A stretch of 64,000 nucleotides of DNA from Alphaproteobacteria bacterium (GCA_020632925.1 JACKER010000010.1:186001-250000), one strand, 5' to 3'; counted from the stretch's first letter, positions 23,066 through 33,000 are shown. Made by a program: numbers and translations. The notes: a model not told the origin generated them from the letters alone.

Positions 23066-25257
23066 GGGCAGCTCGCGAGCTCGGTGATCCACTGGTCGAC
23101 CACGCCAGCGCCGACCGTGTCCACGTCCACCGTCCCGAGGGGCGGCATCTGGTGGACGTCGCGACGCCGGATGCGGGACGACAGGATGGAGCGCGAGGGG
23201 TCGCCCGCGGTGACGACGAGCGCACCGGCGATCCCGAGGTCGCCACGCTCGGGCGCGTCGCACATCCCGGTCGCCGCGAGCGGCGTCTGCAGGCGCAGGT
23301 CGAGCGTGCCTCCGCCCGGGCCCGCGGGCAGGTGGCAGAACGCGCAGTTCACGTCGAGCCAGGTGCGCGCACGCTCCTCGACCGGCGCCGAACCCTCGAG
23401 CGCCACGAAGGCCCCCGGACGGGCCGTGGGCGCCTCCATCATGTCGAGCCGCACGAGCTCGTCGATCTGGTTCTCGACCCAGCCGTTCGCCTGCGCCGCC
23501 TCGATGTCGAGCTGCTCGATCCGCGGACCGAGCGGCTGACCGCCGTCCAGGTTGTGACAGCGCAGGCACTCCGCCCGCGAGGGCACCCGCCAGTCCTCAC
23601 CCGCCCCGCCGCTCACCGTCTGAGCGCCCGCCAGCAGGTCGGCCACCGTCCCGGTGTCGTCCCAGGCGTAGGCGTACCCGGCCCAGGCGCCGTCGTCGTG
23701 CCGCACGAGCAGCCGCGTCTCCACCTTCTTGCCGCTCACGCGGAACTGCTTGACCAGCACGCTGCCGACGGGGAACACCACCCGTCCGTCCGCGTCCACG
23801 GTCATCCGCCCGCCGTCCGGAATGGCGAGGAAGCGCTCCTTGTCGGCGCCATCCGACCAGAACGGGTGCGCCACCTCGAACGGCACCAGCATCGAGAGCG
23901 GCTCCCCGCTCGCGTCGAAGCACCCGGTCTCCGCGAGGGACTCGGGGAACGTCGAGGGCCCGGGATTCCCGGTCGGTTCCAGGCGGTACAGCCCGTTGTT
24001 GCGGCTCACGAACACGAGCTCGCCGTCGGCGTCGGCACCCACGTGCGTCGGGTCGATGCCCGTCGGCAGCAGATCCACGCGGACGGGGTCCCCGGTCACC
24101 GGGTCGTCCCCCAGCGCGAAGATCTGCCCCGAGACGTAGTCCGCCCACACGTACCGCCCGACCAGGTCGGGGATCGCCGCGCCCCGGTAGACCACGCCGC
24201 CGGTCACGCTGCGGTGGCCCTCCCGGTGCTCCATGGTCGCGACGGGCAGCTCGAGACCCGTCCGATCGCAGTTCGGCGCGGCGTAGCAGCGGTCGCCCTC
24301 CATCGTGTTCCAGCCGTAGTTGCCGCCCCGCTGGATCCGGTCGATCTCCTCGATCTCGTCCTGCCCCACGTCCGCGAGCCACAGGTCGCCCGTCGCCGCG
24401 TCGAAGCTGTACCGCCAGGGGTTGCGCAGCCCCCAGGCGTAGATCTCGGGGCGCCCACCACCCGACGCGAACGGATTGTCCGGCGGGATCGCGTAGGGGG
24501 TGCCGCGGTCGACGTCGATCCGCAGCATCTTGCCGAGCAGCGTGTTGCGGTTCTGCCCGTTCCCCTGCGGGTCGCCGCCGGAGCCGCCGTCGCCCAGCCC
24601 GAGGTAGAGGTACCCGTCGGGGCCGAACACCACGAGACCGCCGTTGTGGTTGCCGTACGGCTGGTCCTGCTGCAGCAGGATCTCCTCGCTCGAGGGATCG
24701 AGCGTCGCGCCGCCGTCGGTCGACCGGAACCGGGAGATCACGGTCCGCGCGGGACCTCCCGCGGTGTACGACACGATGACCTCGCGATTGGTCGCCCAGT
24801 CCGGGTGGAACGCGATCGAGAGCAGGCCCATCTCGTTGGCGCTGCTGTCGACCCGGGGGTCGATGTCGAGCACGGTCGCGATGCGGGCCACCGCCGGGTC
24901 GTCGTCGAAGGACCGGATGCGACCATCCTGCTCCACGACCCACCACGTCCCTGGATCGTCGGGCGGCTGGATGGCCTGGACGGCCTTGGAGAAGGACAGC
25001 GCGGGGTAGGCACGCACGAGCTCGACGCCCCCCGACGGCGCGGGGCGCTCGGGCGCGAGGCAGGTCGGGTTCGCGGGGCGCGAGGTGAGCGCCGGACCCG
25101 TGGGCTCCGTGTCGGTGTCGCTGTCGGTGTCCGCGTCGCTGTCCGCGTCGGTGTCGCTGTCCGCGTCCGCGTCGGCGTCCGCGTCGGTGGGGACGGCGTC
25201 GTCGTCGCCGCGGTGGCAGCTCGCGGCGATCAGGATCGACAGGGACAGCGCTCGCAT
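23062..25257 (-). CDS. Lipoprotein: PQQ-type sugar dehydrogenase domain plus two-haem c region
   Basis: 731 residues. The lipoprotein signal MRALSLSILIAASC is followed by an Asp-rich repeat linker (about 18-52). Residues about 75-430 match the glucose/sorbosone dehydrogenase beta-propeller: DDPGTWWVVEQDGRI, AFHPDWATN, GNHNGGLVVFGPDGYLYLG, GDGGSGGDPQGNGQ and EIYAWGLRNPWRYSF. A C-terminal region has two CxxCH haem sites at C564-H568 and C638-H642. PQQ oxidation of a sugar could pass electrons straight to the attached haems; whether PQQ is bound is not shown. The ATG at 25257 follows GGAGGACGG. The Ap4A phosphorylase gene overlaps its stop. Confidence 0.85.
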   Translation of the reverse strand: MRALSLSILIAASCHRGDDDAVPTDADADADADSDTDADSDADTDSDTDTEPTGPALTSRPANPTCLAPERPAPSGGVELVRAYPALSFSKAVQAIQPPDDPGTWWVVEQDGRIRSFDDDPAVARIATVLDIDPRVDSSANEMGLLSIAFHPDWATNREVIVSYTAGGPARTVISRFRSTDGGATLDPSSEEILLQQDQPYGNHNGGLVVFGPDGYLYLGLGDGGSGGDPQGNGQNRNTLLGKMLRIDVDRGTPYAIPPDNPFASGGGRPEIYAWGLRNPWRYSFDAATGDLWLADVGQDEIEEIDRIQRGGNYGWNTMEGDRCYAAPNCDRTGLELPVATMEHREGHRSVTGGVVYRGAAIPDLVGRYVWADYVSGQIFALGDDPVTGDPVRVDLLPTGIDPTHVGADADGELVFVSRNNGLYRLEPTGNPGPSTFPESLAETGCFDASGEPLSMLVPFEVAHPFWSDGADKERFLAIPDGGRMTVDADGRVVFPVGSVLVKQFRVSGKKVETRLLVRHDDGAWAGYAYAWDDTGTVADLLAGAQTVSGGAGEDWRVPSRAECLRCHNLDGGQPLGPRIEQLDIEAAQANGWVENQIDELVRLDMMEAPTARPGAFVALEGSAPVEERARTWLDVNCAFCHLPAGPGGGTLDLRLQTPLAATGMCDAPERGDLGIAGALVVTAGDPSRSILSSRIRRRDVHQMPPLGTVDVDTVGAGVVDQWITELASCP
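25105..25188 (-). repeat. Coding six-base repeat tract (Asp-X linker)
   Basis: Tandem degenerate six-base units (GTC TC/GC/GG) encode the D-A/S/T repeat linker of the dehydrogenase lipoprotein. It is closely similar to the tract at 28618-28766 in another lipoprotein. Such tracts may vary in length by slippage or recombination. Confidence 0.75.
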
Positions 25258-25350
25258 CCGTCCTCCAGAGGCCGGATCCTACACCGGGACCCGCGGGCGA
25301 CTTGCGTGCCGGCGCGACCCGCGGTCGAATGGCGGCGGAGGCGGGGCGGC

Positions 25351-25941
25351 ATGGGGGAGGAGCTGGCGGGCGCGAGGGCGAAGCTGGAGGAGGCCCTGAC
25401 CGCGTTGCGGGAGGCCGACGCGCCACCGGCGGCGGTGCGGTCGGCCGAGCTCGCGCTGGCCGCGCTCGACGCGAAGCCCCGGAGCGACGCGTACATGTCG
25501 GTGGGGCTCGCGCTCGAGGACGAGGGCCGGTACGACGTGGCCTGCGACTTCTACCTCGAGGCGCTCCAGCGGGAGCCGACCTCGGCCATGGGGTGGACCA
25601 ACCTCGGCGAGGCGCGCCGCAAGCTCCACCGGTGGGGCGCCGCGCTGGACGCGTACGACAAGGCGCTCGAGCACCAGCCGACCTACCCGTGGGCGCTGGC
25701 GGGGCGCGCCGAGGCGCTCCGCATGACGGGCCGGGCCGAGCAGGCGGTCACGGGCTTCGAGAGAGCGCTCGAGCAGGCGCCGGACCACGCCTTCGCGGTG
25801 CTCGGTCTGGCGGCAGCGCTCTCCGAGCTCGGCCGGCAGCGGCACGCCCTGCCGTGGTGGGAGAAGGCCATCGCGCTGCAGCCGGACTCGGGGTTCGCGA
25901 GCGACGGGCTCGCCCGCTGCCGCAAGTCCCTCGAGGGCTGA
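25351..25941 (+). CDS. Tetratricopeptide repeat protein
   Basis: 196 residues. After a coiled-coil-like start (about 1-40), three to four TPR units are visible, such as YMSVGLALEDEGRYDVACDF, TSAMGWTNLGEARRKLHRWG and PDHAFAVLGLAAALSELGRQ. It is soluble and probably a protein-protein interaction scaffold. The ATG at 25351 follows GGAGGCGGGG. It is the first gene right of the divergent dehydrogenase, and its stop lies two bases from that of the convergent gene at 25944. Confidence 0.85.
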   Translation: MGEELAGARAKLEEALTALREADAPPAAVRSAELALAALDAKPRSDAYMSVGLALEDEGRYDVACDFYLEALQREPTSAMGWTNLGEARRKLHRWGAALDAYDKALEHQPTYPWALAGRAEALRMTGRAEQAVTGFERALEQAPDHAFAVLGLAAALSELGRQRHALPWWEKAIALQPDSGFASDGLARCRKSLEG

Positions 25942-25943
25942 CG

Positions 25944-26717
25944 CTACTTCACGAGGCCCACGGTCAGCACCCCGAGGCCGAACCCGCCTGCCACCACCGA
26001 TCCGATGGCCAGCGCGTTGGTGGTCGTGTGCAACGTGGTCGCTCGCGTCCAGTCCGCCTGGTCCGCGGCGTCGTGGTACGCCCCGTTCGTCGCCCACGCT
26101 CCGCCATAGGCGCCGAGCCCCGCGACCCCGAGCGCCAGGCCGGTCACGAGGAACGGCGCCCGGCCACCGCCCGACGACTTGCCCGCGGCGTCGACGAACT
26201 CGCTCCGGATCGATCCGGAACCACGACGGTGCTGGAGGACGTACGGCTGGCCGACGGGGATCGCCCGCGTCGGCAGGCCGTCGACGAGCGCCCACTTCGA
26301 CAGGGACGGATCCCAGAGCGTCTCCACCTCTCCGGCCTCGGCGATCCACACGCGGAGGCCGTGCTCGGGTGGGATCAGGTCCATCGGGAGCGAGCCCCAC
26401 GGGTTGGCCGACAGCATCGAGCGCAGCGCGAGCACGCCGCGGGGTCGGTCGTCGGCGAGCCACGCGGTGAGCGCCTCGGCTGCGTGCACCCTTCCCGCGA
26501 GCTGGGCGGACATGGGCGACTCGAGGCAGTCGACCGCGCGGTGCACGTCGGTCAGCGCGAGCTCCGCAGGCGTCGCCAGCTGGCGGCCGCGAGGCTCTTT
26601 CGCCTTCACGCTCTGGAGCGTGCGAAAGGCCCCCTCCACGGCGGACAGGGCGTTGCGAACGTCAGCCTCCTCACAGGCCAGGACATCGCGCGTCATCAGC
26701 AGGGTCGTTACGATCAC
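25944..26717 (-). CDS. Putative exported protein with C-terminal membrane segments
   Basis: 257 residues. The start, MIVTTLLMTRDVLACEEADV, looks like a short signal ending in LAC. The middle is mixed helical. Two hydrophobic Gly-rich segments lie at about 195-212 and 232-255. No family was recognised. The region EHGLRVWIAEAGEVETLWDP and LVDGLPTRAIPVGQPYVLQH resembles beta sandwich parts of PEGA-like modules, but weakly. The GTG start has a TAGGCT box six bases upstream and no Shine-Dalgarno sequence. It diverges from the DUF4476 gene. Confidence 0.6.
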   Translation of the reverse strand: MIVTTLLMTRDVLACEEADVRNALSAVEGAFRTLQSVKAKEPRGRQLATPAELALTDVHRAVDCLESPMSAQLAGRVHAAEALTAWLADDRPRGVLALRSMLSANPWGSLPMDLIPPEHGLRVWIAEAGEVETLWDPSLSKWALVDGLPTRAIPVGQPYVLQHRRGSGSIRSEFVDAAGKSSGGGRAPFLVTGLALGVAGLGAYGGAWATNGAYHDAADQADWTRATTLHTTTNALAIGSVVAGGFGLGVLTVGLVK

Positions 26718-26723
26718 GCTCGC

Positions 26724-26729
26724 AGCCTA
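26724..26729 (-). promoter_or_regulatory. TANNNT -10 box, leaderless start
   Basis: TAGGCT on the minus strand ends six bases before GTG 26717, separated by GCGAGC with no ribosome site. Transcription would begin at about the start codon. Confidence 0.45.
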
Positions 26730-26753
26730 CCACCGACGACCGGAGCTGTTGAC

Positions 26754-27338
26754 ATGCTGTGGTTGCTCATCTCCGCATCGCTGGCGGGCACCCTGCGGAT
26801 CCAGGCCAATTCGCCCGTCTCGTATCGGCTGGACGGCAACTACGTCGGTCGCATGGTGATGGATGCGACCGTGCCGGATCTCCCCTACGGGCACCACCTG
26901 CTCGAGGTGGTGGACGCCCTGGGCAACGTCCTCGCGCAGTCCGACGTCCTCATCGAGGATCTGCCGGTCTGGTTCAGGTACGAGGACCATCGCCTCGACA
27001 AGCTCGACCCGAACCGGATGTCGCTCGCCGAGCTCGGCGTGACCACCACCACGATCTCGGCGCAGGAGATGGTGGAGCTCGAGCGCGACCTGGCCCGGAA
27101 GTCGGACAAGAAGCGGCTCAAGATCCTGGTGAAGGCCGTGGACCGCTACTGGTTCGAGATGCGGCACGTCGACTCGTTGATCTCGGCGTTCGACGGTCTC
27201 ATCGAGCGTGCGACGGCGGCCATCCTGCTGGCTCCGAAGACGGTCGACCCGTTCAAGTTCGCGGCGATCGAGGATCAGTTCCCGCCCGGCGAGTTCCGCG
27301 ACCGCGTCCGCGTGGCGTACCTCCACGAGTCGAACTGA
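26754..27338 (+). CDS. PEGA-like/DUF4476 exported protein
   Basis: 194 residues. A short signal (MLWLLISASLAGT) precedes a PEGA-like beta domain (about 15-80; VSYRLDGNYVGRMVMDATVP, LPYGHHLLEVVDALGNVL). The C-terminal 95 residues fit DUF4476: a helical repeat with VKAVDRYWFEMRHVDSLIS and LAPKTVDPFKFAAIEDQF. Such proteins are periplasmic or surface-exposed and of unknown function. The ATG at 26754 follows CGGAGCTGTTGAC. It diverges from the gene at 25944-26717. Confidence 0.7.
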   Translation: MLWLLISASLAGTLRIQANSPVSYRLDGNYVGRMVMDATVPDLPYGHHLLEVVDALGNVLAQSDVLIEDLPVWFRYEDHRLDKLDPNRMSLAELGVTTTTISAQEMVELERDLARKSDKKRLKILVKAVDRYWFEMRHVDSLISAFDGLIERATAAILLAPKTVDPFKFAAIEDQFPPGEFRDRVRVAYLHESN

Positions 27339-27350
27339 CGGCTCGCGGGC

Positions 27351-27914
27351 CTACTTGAAGCCGATCGCGATGACCTGCCAGTCCCCACCGGCCTCCACCG
27401 TCACCTGCTCGCCGCCCACGAAGTAGGAGCCGACGGGGAGCAGGCCACGGAAGGTGCGCGTCTGGGCCAACACCTCGGCGGCGCGGGTGATCGCGTCCCG
27501 CTCGAGCTGTGCGAAGGGGGGCTCCGGGCGCTCCAGCGTCGCGGGCGCCGGCGAGGCGACGTGGATGGCGACGAACCGGAACTGCTGGCCGAGGGTCGCG
27601 ATCTCCTGCTGTCCCGTCTCCCACGCGGTGAGCACGCTCGGCTCGGCGTTCGGATCGGGCTGCGTCATGCGCTGCAAGCGACGGAACGCGAGCGTCGCCC
27701 GGCCGTCGCTCTTGGCGGCCTCGGCGGCGTACAGGTGGACGTCGCAGGGCAATACCGCGTCCATGGCGACGAGATCGCCGTACAGACGTTCGACCCCGGC
27801 CCAGGCGTTCTTCTGGGCGAGGCGCACGATCTCCTCGCGGAGGCGCACGATCTCGGCGTCGGGCGGGGCCGTCGTCGTCTGCCCCCAGGCCAGGGAGACG
27901 AGCCACATCACCAT
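27351..27914 (-). CDS. Putative exported protein
   Basis: 187 residues. The short start MVMWLVSLAWGQTTTAPPD looks like a minimal signal. The mature protein is helical at first (EIVRLREEIVRLAQKNAWAG; TPR-like LHLYAAEAAKSDGR region) and has a C-terminal beta portion (LLPVGSYFVGGEQVTVEAGG) that resembles a PEGA-type sandwich. No family was assigned. The ATG at 27914 overlaps the upstream lipoprotein stop by seven bases; ATG 27908 would instead make a TGATG junction. It is co-transcribed with that lipoprotein. Confidence 0.6.
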   Translation of the reverse strand: MVMWLVSLAWGQTTTAPPDAEIVRLREEIVRLAQKNAWAGVERLYGDLVAMDAVLPCDVHLYAAEAAKSDGRATLAFRRLQRMTQPDPNAEPSVLTAWETGQQEIATLGQQFRFVAIHVASPAPATLERPEPPFAQLERDAITRAAEVLAQTRTFRGLLPVGSYFVGGEQVTVEAGGDWQVIAIGFK

Positions 27915-28864
27915 GGGGAGACGACCAGCTGGACGTTGGAGGTGCACCCGGTGTGGCGCCGGATGTCGACGGGCACGATCCTCGAGACCATCGAGAGCTG
28001 CACCTCGTAGTCGGCGTTGATCCTGGTGGACGGGGCGTTGTCGATCCTCACGTCGAGGTCGCAGCCGGCCGAGGAGTCCTTCACGATGAAGCTGTAGTGC
28101 GAAGTGGACGGGAACGCGCTGAGGTCGACGTCGAAGATGATGCTCCCGTCGCTGTTGGACACCTGGTCGCACAGGACCATGGCCACCATCACGTTGGGCT
28201 GGTTCACGACCGAACGAGGGTTGGCGGTCCCACCATCGATGCCGTTGTAGGCGTCGAGCTGCAGCGGCATCGCCGTCGGCGAGGGCGCAGAGCCACCGAT
28301 CGAGTCGAACACCTCGGCCTCGATCGCGATCGGGTTGGCCACGGCGGCGCAGTTCCCCGGACCCGGCGTCAGGTACAGCGAGCTGCCGAGGACGATCTCG
28401 ACCCACCCCGTGCCCGTGCCCGCGTCGAAGTGGGCGTTGGGGTTCGAGAGGTCGAAGCTGACCGGGCCGAACAGCCCCGAGGCCTCCGAGATCTCGACGC
28501 GGTCGAGGTAGCAGCCCGTCAGGCCGTACCCCACGATGACCCGGTCGTCGCCCTCGTAGTAGGTGTACAACACCCCGGAGGCGAGCTGCCCGACACAGCC
28601 CGGCGTGCCCGTGTGCACGTCCGTGTCGGCGTCGGTGTCCGCGTCCGTGTCGGCGTCGCTGTCCGCGTCCGTATCGGTGTCCGCGTCCGTGTCGGCATCG
28701 CTGTCCGCGTCCGTGTCGGCGTCGCTGTCCGCGTCCGTGTCGGCGTCGGTGTCCCCGTCGCCGTCCACGGGGTCTCCCGTGTCGTCCGTGAGCCCGATCG
28801 GGACAGCCGGCCCCCACAGGTAGGGGCAACCGGCGAGCATCAGAGGGAGCCAGGTCAGACGCAT
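27908..28864 (-). CDS. Lipoprotein with Asp-repeat linker
   Basis: 318 residues. The signal MRLTWLPLMLAGC ends in a clear lipobox. A 50-residue D-T/A/S-D repeat linker follows (about 33-83), then a Cys-containing beta-rich domain (YYEGDDRVIVGYGLTGC, GTGWVEIVLGSSLYL). The linker probably spans the cell envelope to hold the C-terminal domain out; acidic repeats may bind calcium. Function is unknown. A TATACT box lies eight bases before the ATG with no ribosome site, so the message may be leaderless. Confidence 0.75.
   Translation of the reverse strand: MRLTWLPLMLAGCPYLWGPAVPIGLTDDTGDPVDGDGDTDADTDADSDADTDADSDADTDADTDTDADSDADTDADTDADTDVHTGTPGCVGQLASGVLYTYYEGDDRVIVGYGLTGCYLDRVEISEASGLFGPVSFDLSNPNAHFDAGTGTGWVEIVLGSSLYLTPGPGNCAAVANPIAIEAEVFDSIGGSAPSPTAMPLQLDAYNGIDGGTANPRSVVNQPNVMVAMVLCDQVSNSDGSIIFDVDLSAFPSTSHYSFIVKDSSAGCDLDVRIDNAPSTRINADYEVQLSMVSRIVPVDIRRHTGCTSNVQLVVSPW
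28618..28766 (-). repeat. Coding six-base repeat tract (Asp-X linker)
   Basis: About 25 degenerate six-base units encode the D-T/A/S linker of the lipoprotein at 27908-28864. Larger blocks are themselves repeated (the coded unit DADTDADSDADT recurs), which suggests expansion by unequal recombination. Confidence 0.8.
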
Positions 28865-28872
28865 CGGCGCCC

Positions 28873-28878
28873 AGTATA
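28873..28878 (-). promoter_or_regulatory. TATACT -10 box, near-leaderless start
   Basis: TATACT on the minus strand ends eight bases before ATG 28864. It stands out in a G+C-rich context and has no good -35 partner. The spacer GGGCGCCG has no useful ribosome site. Confidence 0.45.
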
Positions 28879-28918
28879 CACGCGCGCGGCGACGTCGCGC
28901 CCGACGCGGGGCCATGGC

Positions 28919-30085
28919 ATGATGGAGTACATGGCGTCAGCCTCCCACCGTCGCAGCCTCCTCGGGCGTCGCGCGTCCAGGACGCCTGGCGGCGACGACC
29001 CGGGTTCCGCCGATGCTCTCCGCGACGACGACGAACTGGAGGCGCTCGAGTCCTTCGAAGACGACGAGGACGACGAGGGCGAGGAGGAGGACGACGGGGA
29101 TCCCGACAGCGATCAGGAGGTCACGACCTTCCAGCAGATCGCCCCTCGCGTGAGGACCGGTCCCCCACCCGTCGCCGATGACATGGCCGACATGATCGAC
29201 GTCGTCGAGCGCAAGGCCGCCGGCTCCGGCTTCGTTCGCGAGGGCTCGGACGACATCTACCCGATGGACGATCCGCTGTCGGAAGAGGTCCGCCTCGACC
29301 CGACCTTCCGCAAGCTGCTGTTCGGCGCGGACGCCGTGTCCGAGGACGACGAGGCGAGCGCACAGGCCGTGCGACTTCCGGCGATCGACGCCGTGTCCAA
29401 CCGTCCGGGTGCGACCGCGGTGAGCCGGCCAGCGCCTCCGCGGCGCCCTCCGCCGGACCCTCCCGCGCAGGAGACGCCCCCGCGCGCGCGTCTCGAGCCT
29501 CAGGCGGCGCAGGACCGCGATCCGCGGCTGCACGCCACGCCTCCGGTCCCCCCACGCGCACCTGCGACGGCGACGACGACGGCAGCGCTCCCCCCGCCGA
29601 GCGCACCCGCCCCGGCGGCGCCACCGACCGAGGGGGAGCAGCAGTCCACCGCCGCCTATGGCGTGCTCGCGCTCCTCGGATCCGGCGGCGTGCTCGCGCT
29701 GGCCGGTGCCGCCTTGCTCCTGGTCGTGGGCGCGGGCCTCGCCATCTGGTCCATGGGTGGCTCGGACGCGAGCGACGATGTGGTGGTGGCGCCAGAGCCC
29801 GCGCCGATCGAGGTGCCCGCTCCACCCGAGCCCGTCGCCGTCGAGCCCGACGCGGGCGTGATGGAGCCGGATCCCGCGCTCGAGGAGCCGGATCCCGCGC
29901 TCGACGACACCCCGGCCAGCCCGACACCGCGTCGCCCCAAGCCGAAGCCCGAGCCCGTCGCCGAGCCCGAGCCCGAGGCACCCGTCCCCGTGGCGAAGCC
30001 CGAGCCGAAGCCGCCCCCTCCGGAGCCCGAGCCCGAGCCCGAGCCCGACGAGAAGAAGGGCCTGTTCAAGAAGCGGAAGAAGTAG
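28919..30085 (+). CDS. Single-pass membrane protein with acidic and Pro/Glu-rich tails
   Basis: 388 residues. The N-terminal half is long and acidic (FEDDEDDEGEEEDDGDPDSD at about 46-65), then Pro/Ala-rich. One transmembrane helix lies at about 250-275 (GSGGVLALAGAALLLVVGAG). The outer segment is made of PEPEP-type repeats and ends in a Lys-rich GLFKKRKK. No catalytic domain is seen. Such layout suits an envelope-spanning adaptor or kinase substrate. It is followed four bases later by the kinase gene at 30090. The start could be ATG 28919, 28922 or 28931. Confidence 0.65.
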   Translation: MMEYMASASHRRSLLGRRASRTPGGDDPGSADALRDDDELEALESFEDDEDDEGEEEDDGDPDSDQEVTTFQQIAPRVRTGPPPVADDMADMIDVVERKAAGSGFVREGSDDIYPMDDPLSEEVRLDPTFRKLLFGADAVSEDDEASAQAVRLPAIDAVSNRPGATAVSRPAPPRRPPPDPPAQETPPRARLEPQAAQDRDPRLHATPPVPPRAPATATTTAALPPPSAPAPAAPPTEGEQQSTAAYGVLALLGSGGVLALAGAALLLVVGAGLAIWSMGGSDASDDVVVAPEPAPIEVPAPPEPVAVEPDAGVMEPDPALEEPDPALDDTPASPTPRRPKPKPEPVAEPEPEAPVPVAKPEPKPPPPEPEPEPEPDEKKGLFKKRKK

Positions 30086-30089
30086 GCGC

Positions 30090-33000
30090 GTGGCCGGGCC
30101 CGACCAGGAGGCCCCCGCCGATCCCTCGCGGAACGCGCCGGGCCACGCGTCGGGACTCGATCTCGGCCCCTTCCGCCTGACGACACCCTTCGCTCGTGGC
30201 GCCTCCGGCGAGGTCTGGAAGGGGTGGCACCGCGATCAGCGGCTGCCGATCGCGCTGAAGGTGCTGACGAGCCAGGTGGCCCGCGACGACACCTACGTCC
30301 GTCACTTCCAGAACGAGGTGCGCGCGGTCGCCGCCCTCGACCACCCGCACATCGTCACGCTGCTCGACGTGGGCACGATCGATGCCGCGGCCGAGGAGAG
30401 GAGCGAGGGGCGGCTCGTGGCCGGCAGCCCCTGGCTGGCGATGGAGTACGCGTCGGACGGGACCGTGGCCGACCGGCCTCCGCGGGACTGGCGGGAGATC
30501 CGCGGGGTGCTGCTCGCGACGATGCAGGCCCTGGCCCACGCCCACGCGCGCGGCGTGGTCCACCGCGACCTCAAGCCCGCCAACCTGCTGGTGTGCGGTG
30601 AGCGAGATCCGCGCCCGGGCCTCAAGCTCTCGGACTTCGGCATCGCGGCCCGCTTCGGCGAGGAGGACGTGACCCGGCCGGGCGCGGGCACACCCCACTA
30701 CATGGCGCCAGAGCAGCTCACGGGCGAAGCGATCGGACCGTGGACCGACCTGTACAGCCTCGGGATCCTCGCCTGGCGCCTGACGACGGGGCACCTGCCG
30801 TTCGAGGGCCTCAAGAAGCTCCAGCTCGTGCGCGCCCACCTGTCGAAGGACCTGCCCGAGTGGGTCCCGGCGACCGAGGCGCCAGCGGGCTTCGAGCGCT
30901 GGCTGCGCGCCCTCCTCGCCAAGCGCCCGCACGAGCGGCCGCAGCGGGCCGCCGACGCTGCCGCCGCCCTGGTGGCCCTCGACCCGCTCGACGACGACCA
31001 CGCCCGCTCCTGGATGGGGCCGCTGGTGATCGACGAGGACACGATGGAGCTCGCGACCGACGAGCTCGAGTCCGCGGAGACCGACTCGATCCTGCTCGCG
31101 CCCGCGCTGATCGGACCGCCCCCCCACGTCCCCGACTGGCGGGAGGCGACGAGCGTGCGGCCGCCAGCGCTGCTCGGCGCCGGCCTCGGGCTGTTCGGCC
31201 TGCGCGACCCTCCGCTGAGCGGACGGGTGGTCGAGCAGGACCTGCTGTGGGACGAGCTGCGCGACGTCCACACCAAGCGGTTGCCGCGCGTCGTCCTGGT
31301 GCACGGGTCGGCCGGCGTGGGAAAGACGCGTCTCGGGAGCTGGTTGTGTCGACGCGCGGACGAGCTGGGCGCGGCGCGCGTCCTGTGGTCCGGCAGTCGC
31401 TCGGCGGACGCCGGCGGCATCCTGCACATGATCACCCGCATGCTCCGCTGCGAGGGCCTCGAGGGGCAGGCCCGCGACGAGCACCTCGAGGCGTTGCTGC
31501 GGGATCGCGAGCGCGCCGCCACCGCCCGGGCGCTGCTCGACGGCGACCTGCCCGACACGCAGCGCGCCGGCGTCGCCGCACGTCTGCTGTGCGCGGGTCA
31601 GATGGAGCGTCCGATCGTGCTGTGCGTGGACGACGCGCACCGAGCGGAGGACGACCTCGACGTCTGCCAGGCCGTCCTGGCGCTGCAGCGTCCGGTGTTG
31701 GTGGTGCTGCTCGCCGAGGACGAGGCGATGGCGCAGCGACCGCGGATCCAACACCGCCTCGAGGCCCTCGCGGGCCTGCGCATCCCGCTCGGCCCCCTCC
31801 CCCAGACGGCCCGCCAGGAGCTCATGCGCGGCCTGCTCCACCTCGACGACGACCTCGCGATCCAGGTCGAGAACCGCGCCGAGGGCAACCCGATGTTCGC
31901 CGTCCAGATCGTCGGCGAGTGGGTCCACCACGGATGGCTGATCCCATCGGATCGCGGCTTCGTGCTGCGCCCCGACGTCCGCGGCGCGATGGTGATGCCG
32001 GACAGCCTGCACGCGGTGTGGGTCCGACGGCTCGAGCGCCTGCTCGCCGACCAGCCCGCGAGCGCGACGTGGGACCTCGAGGTCGCCGCCGCACTGGGTC
32101 CGGAGGTCGACGAGGGGCTCTGGCACACGGCCTGCGACGACGCGGACGGGGCGGGGCTCGGCTGGGACCGTATCGGCGTCGCTCGGCGGATCGGGCTGCG
32201 CGACCGCCTGCTCATGAGCCGCATGGCCACCGTCCTGCCCAACGGCTTCCAGTTCCTGCCGCAGCCCCGCCAGTCGGTCGTCCGGATGTCCCAGGAGCGC
32301 GGGCGGTGGCCCCGGGTCTGCGTCGCCGCCGCCAACGCGATCCGCCACCAGGGCCGCAAGCGCGGGGCAGCCGGGCGTGTCGCGCGCCTGCTGGTCGAGG
32401 CCCGCCAGCCCGGCCAGGCGCTCCCGTGGTTCCTCGACGCCGTCGAGGAGGTGCGGCACGAGTCCGCGCGCCGCGCGCTCGGGCTGCTGGTGGAGGCGGA
32501 GGTGGCCGCCCGACGTGCGGGCATCGCCGAGGACCATCCGGCCGCGGCGCGGCTCCTGGTGGCGCGGGCACGCGTCCACATGGCGACCGGAGAGCCCGAG
32601 GAGGCCCTGCGGCACGCACGCGAGGCCCAACGCGTGGCGGCGATCCGGGCCGGCCCGAGCCCGGACGACCCCTGGCGGAACCTGATCCGGGAGGCGCTGG
32701 ACGCCGAGCTCGCCGTGCACCTCGCCCGGCGCGACACCCGCTCGGCGCGGCGGGTGTTCGAGCAGCTCGGGCCCCTGGTTCGTGCCAGCGGGGACCCCGC
32801 GGCCATGGGGTCGCTGCTCAACGCCCAGGCCGGGCTGCTCGTCGGGGATCCCGGCCAGCGGGACGTGGCCGACGCCCTGCTCGCGGAGGCGGCCGAGTGG
32901 CACCGCCGAGGCGACGCACGTCCCGAAGCGATGGCCGCGCTCACCCTCAACCGGGCGTTGCTCGCCCGCGAGTCGCGCCGCCTCCAGACCGCCCGGAAGT

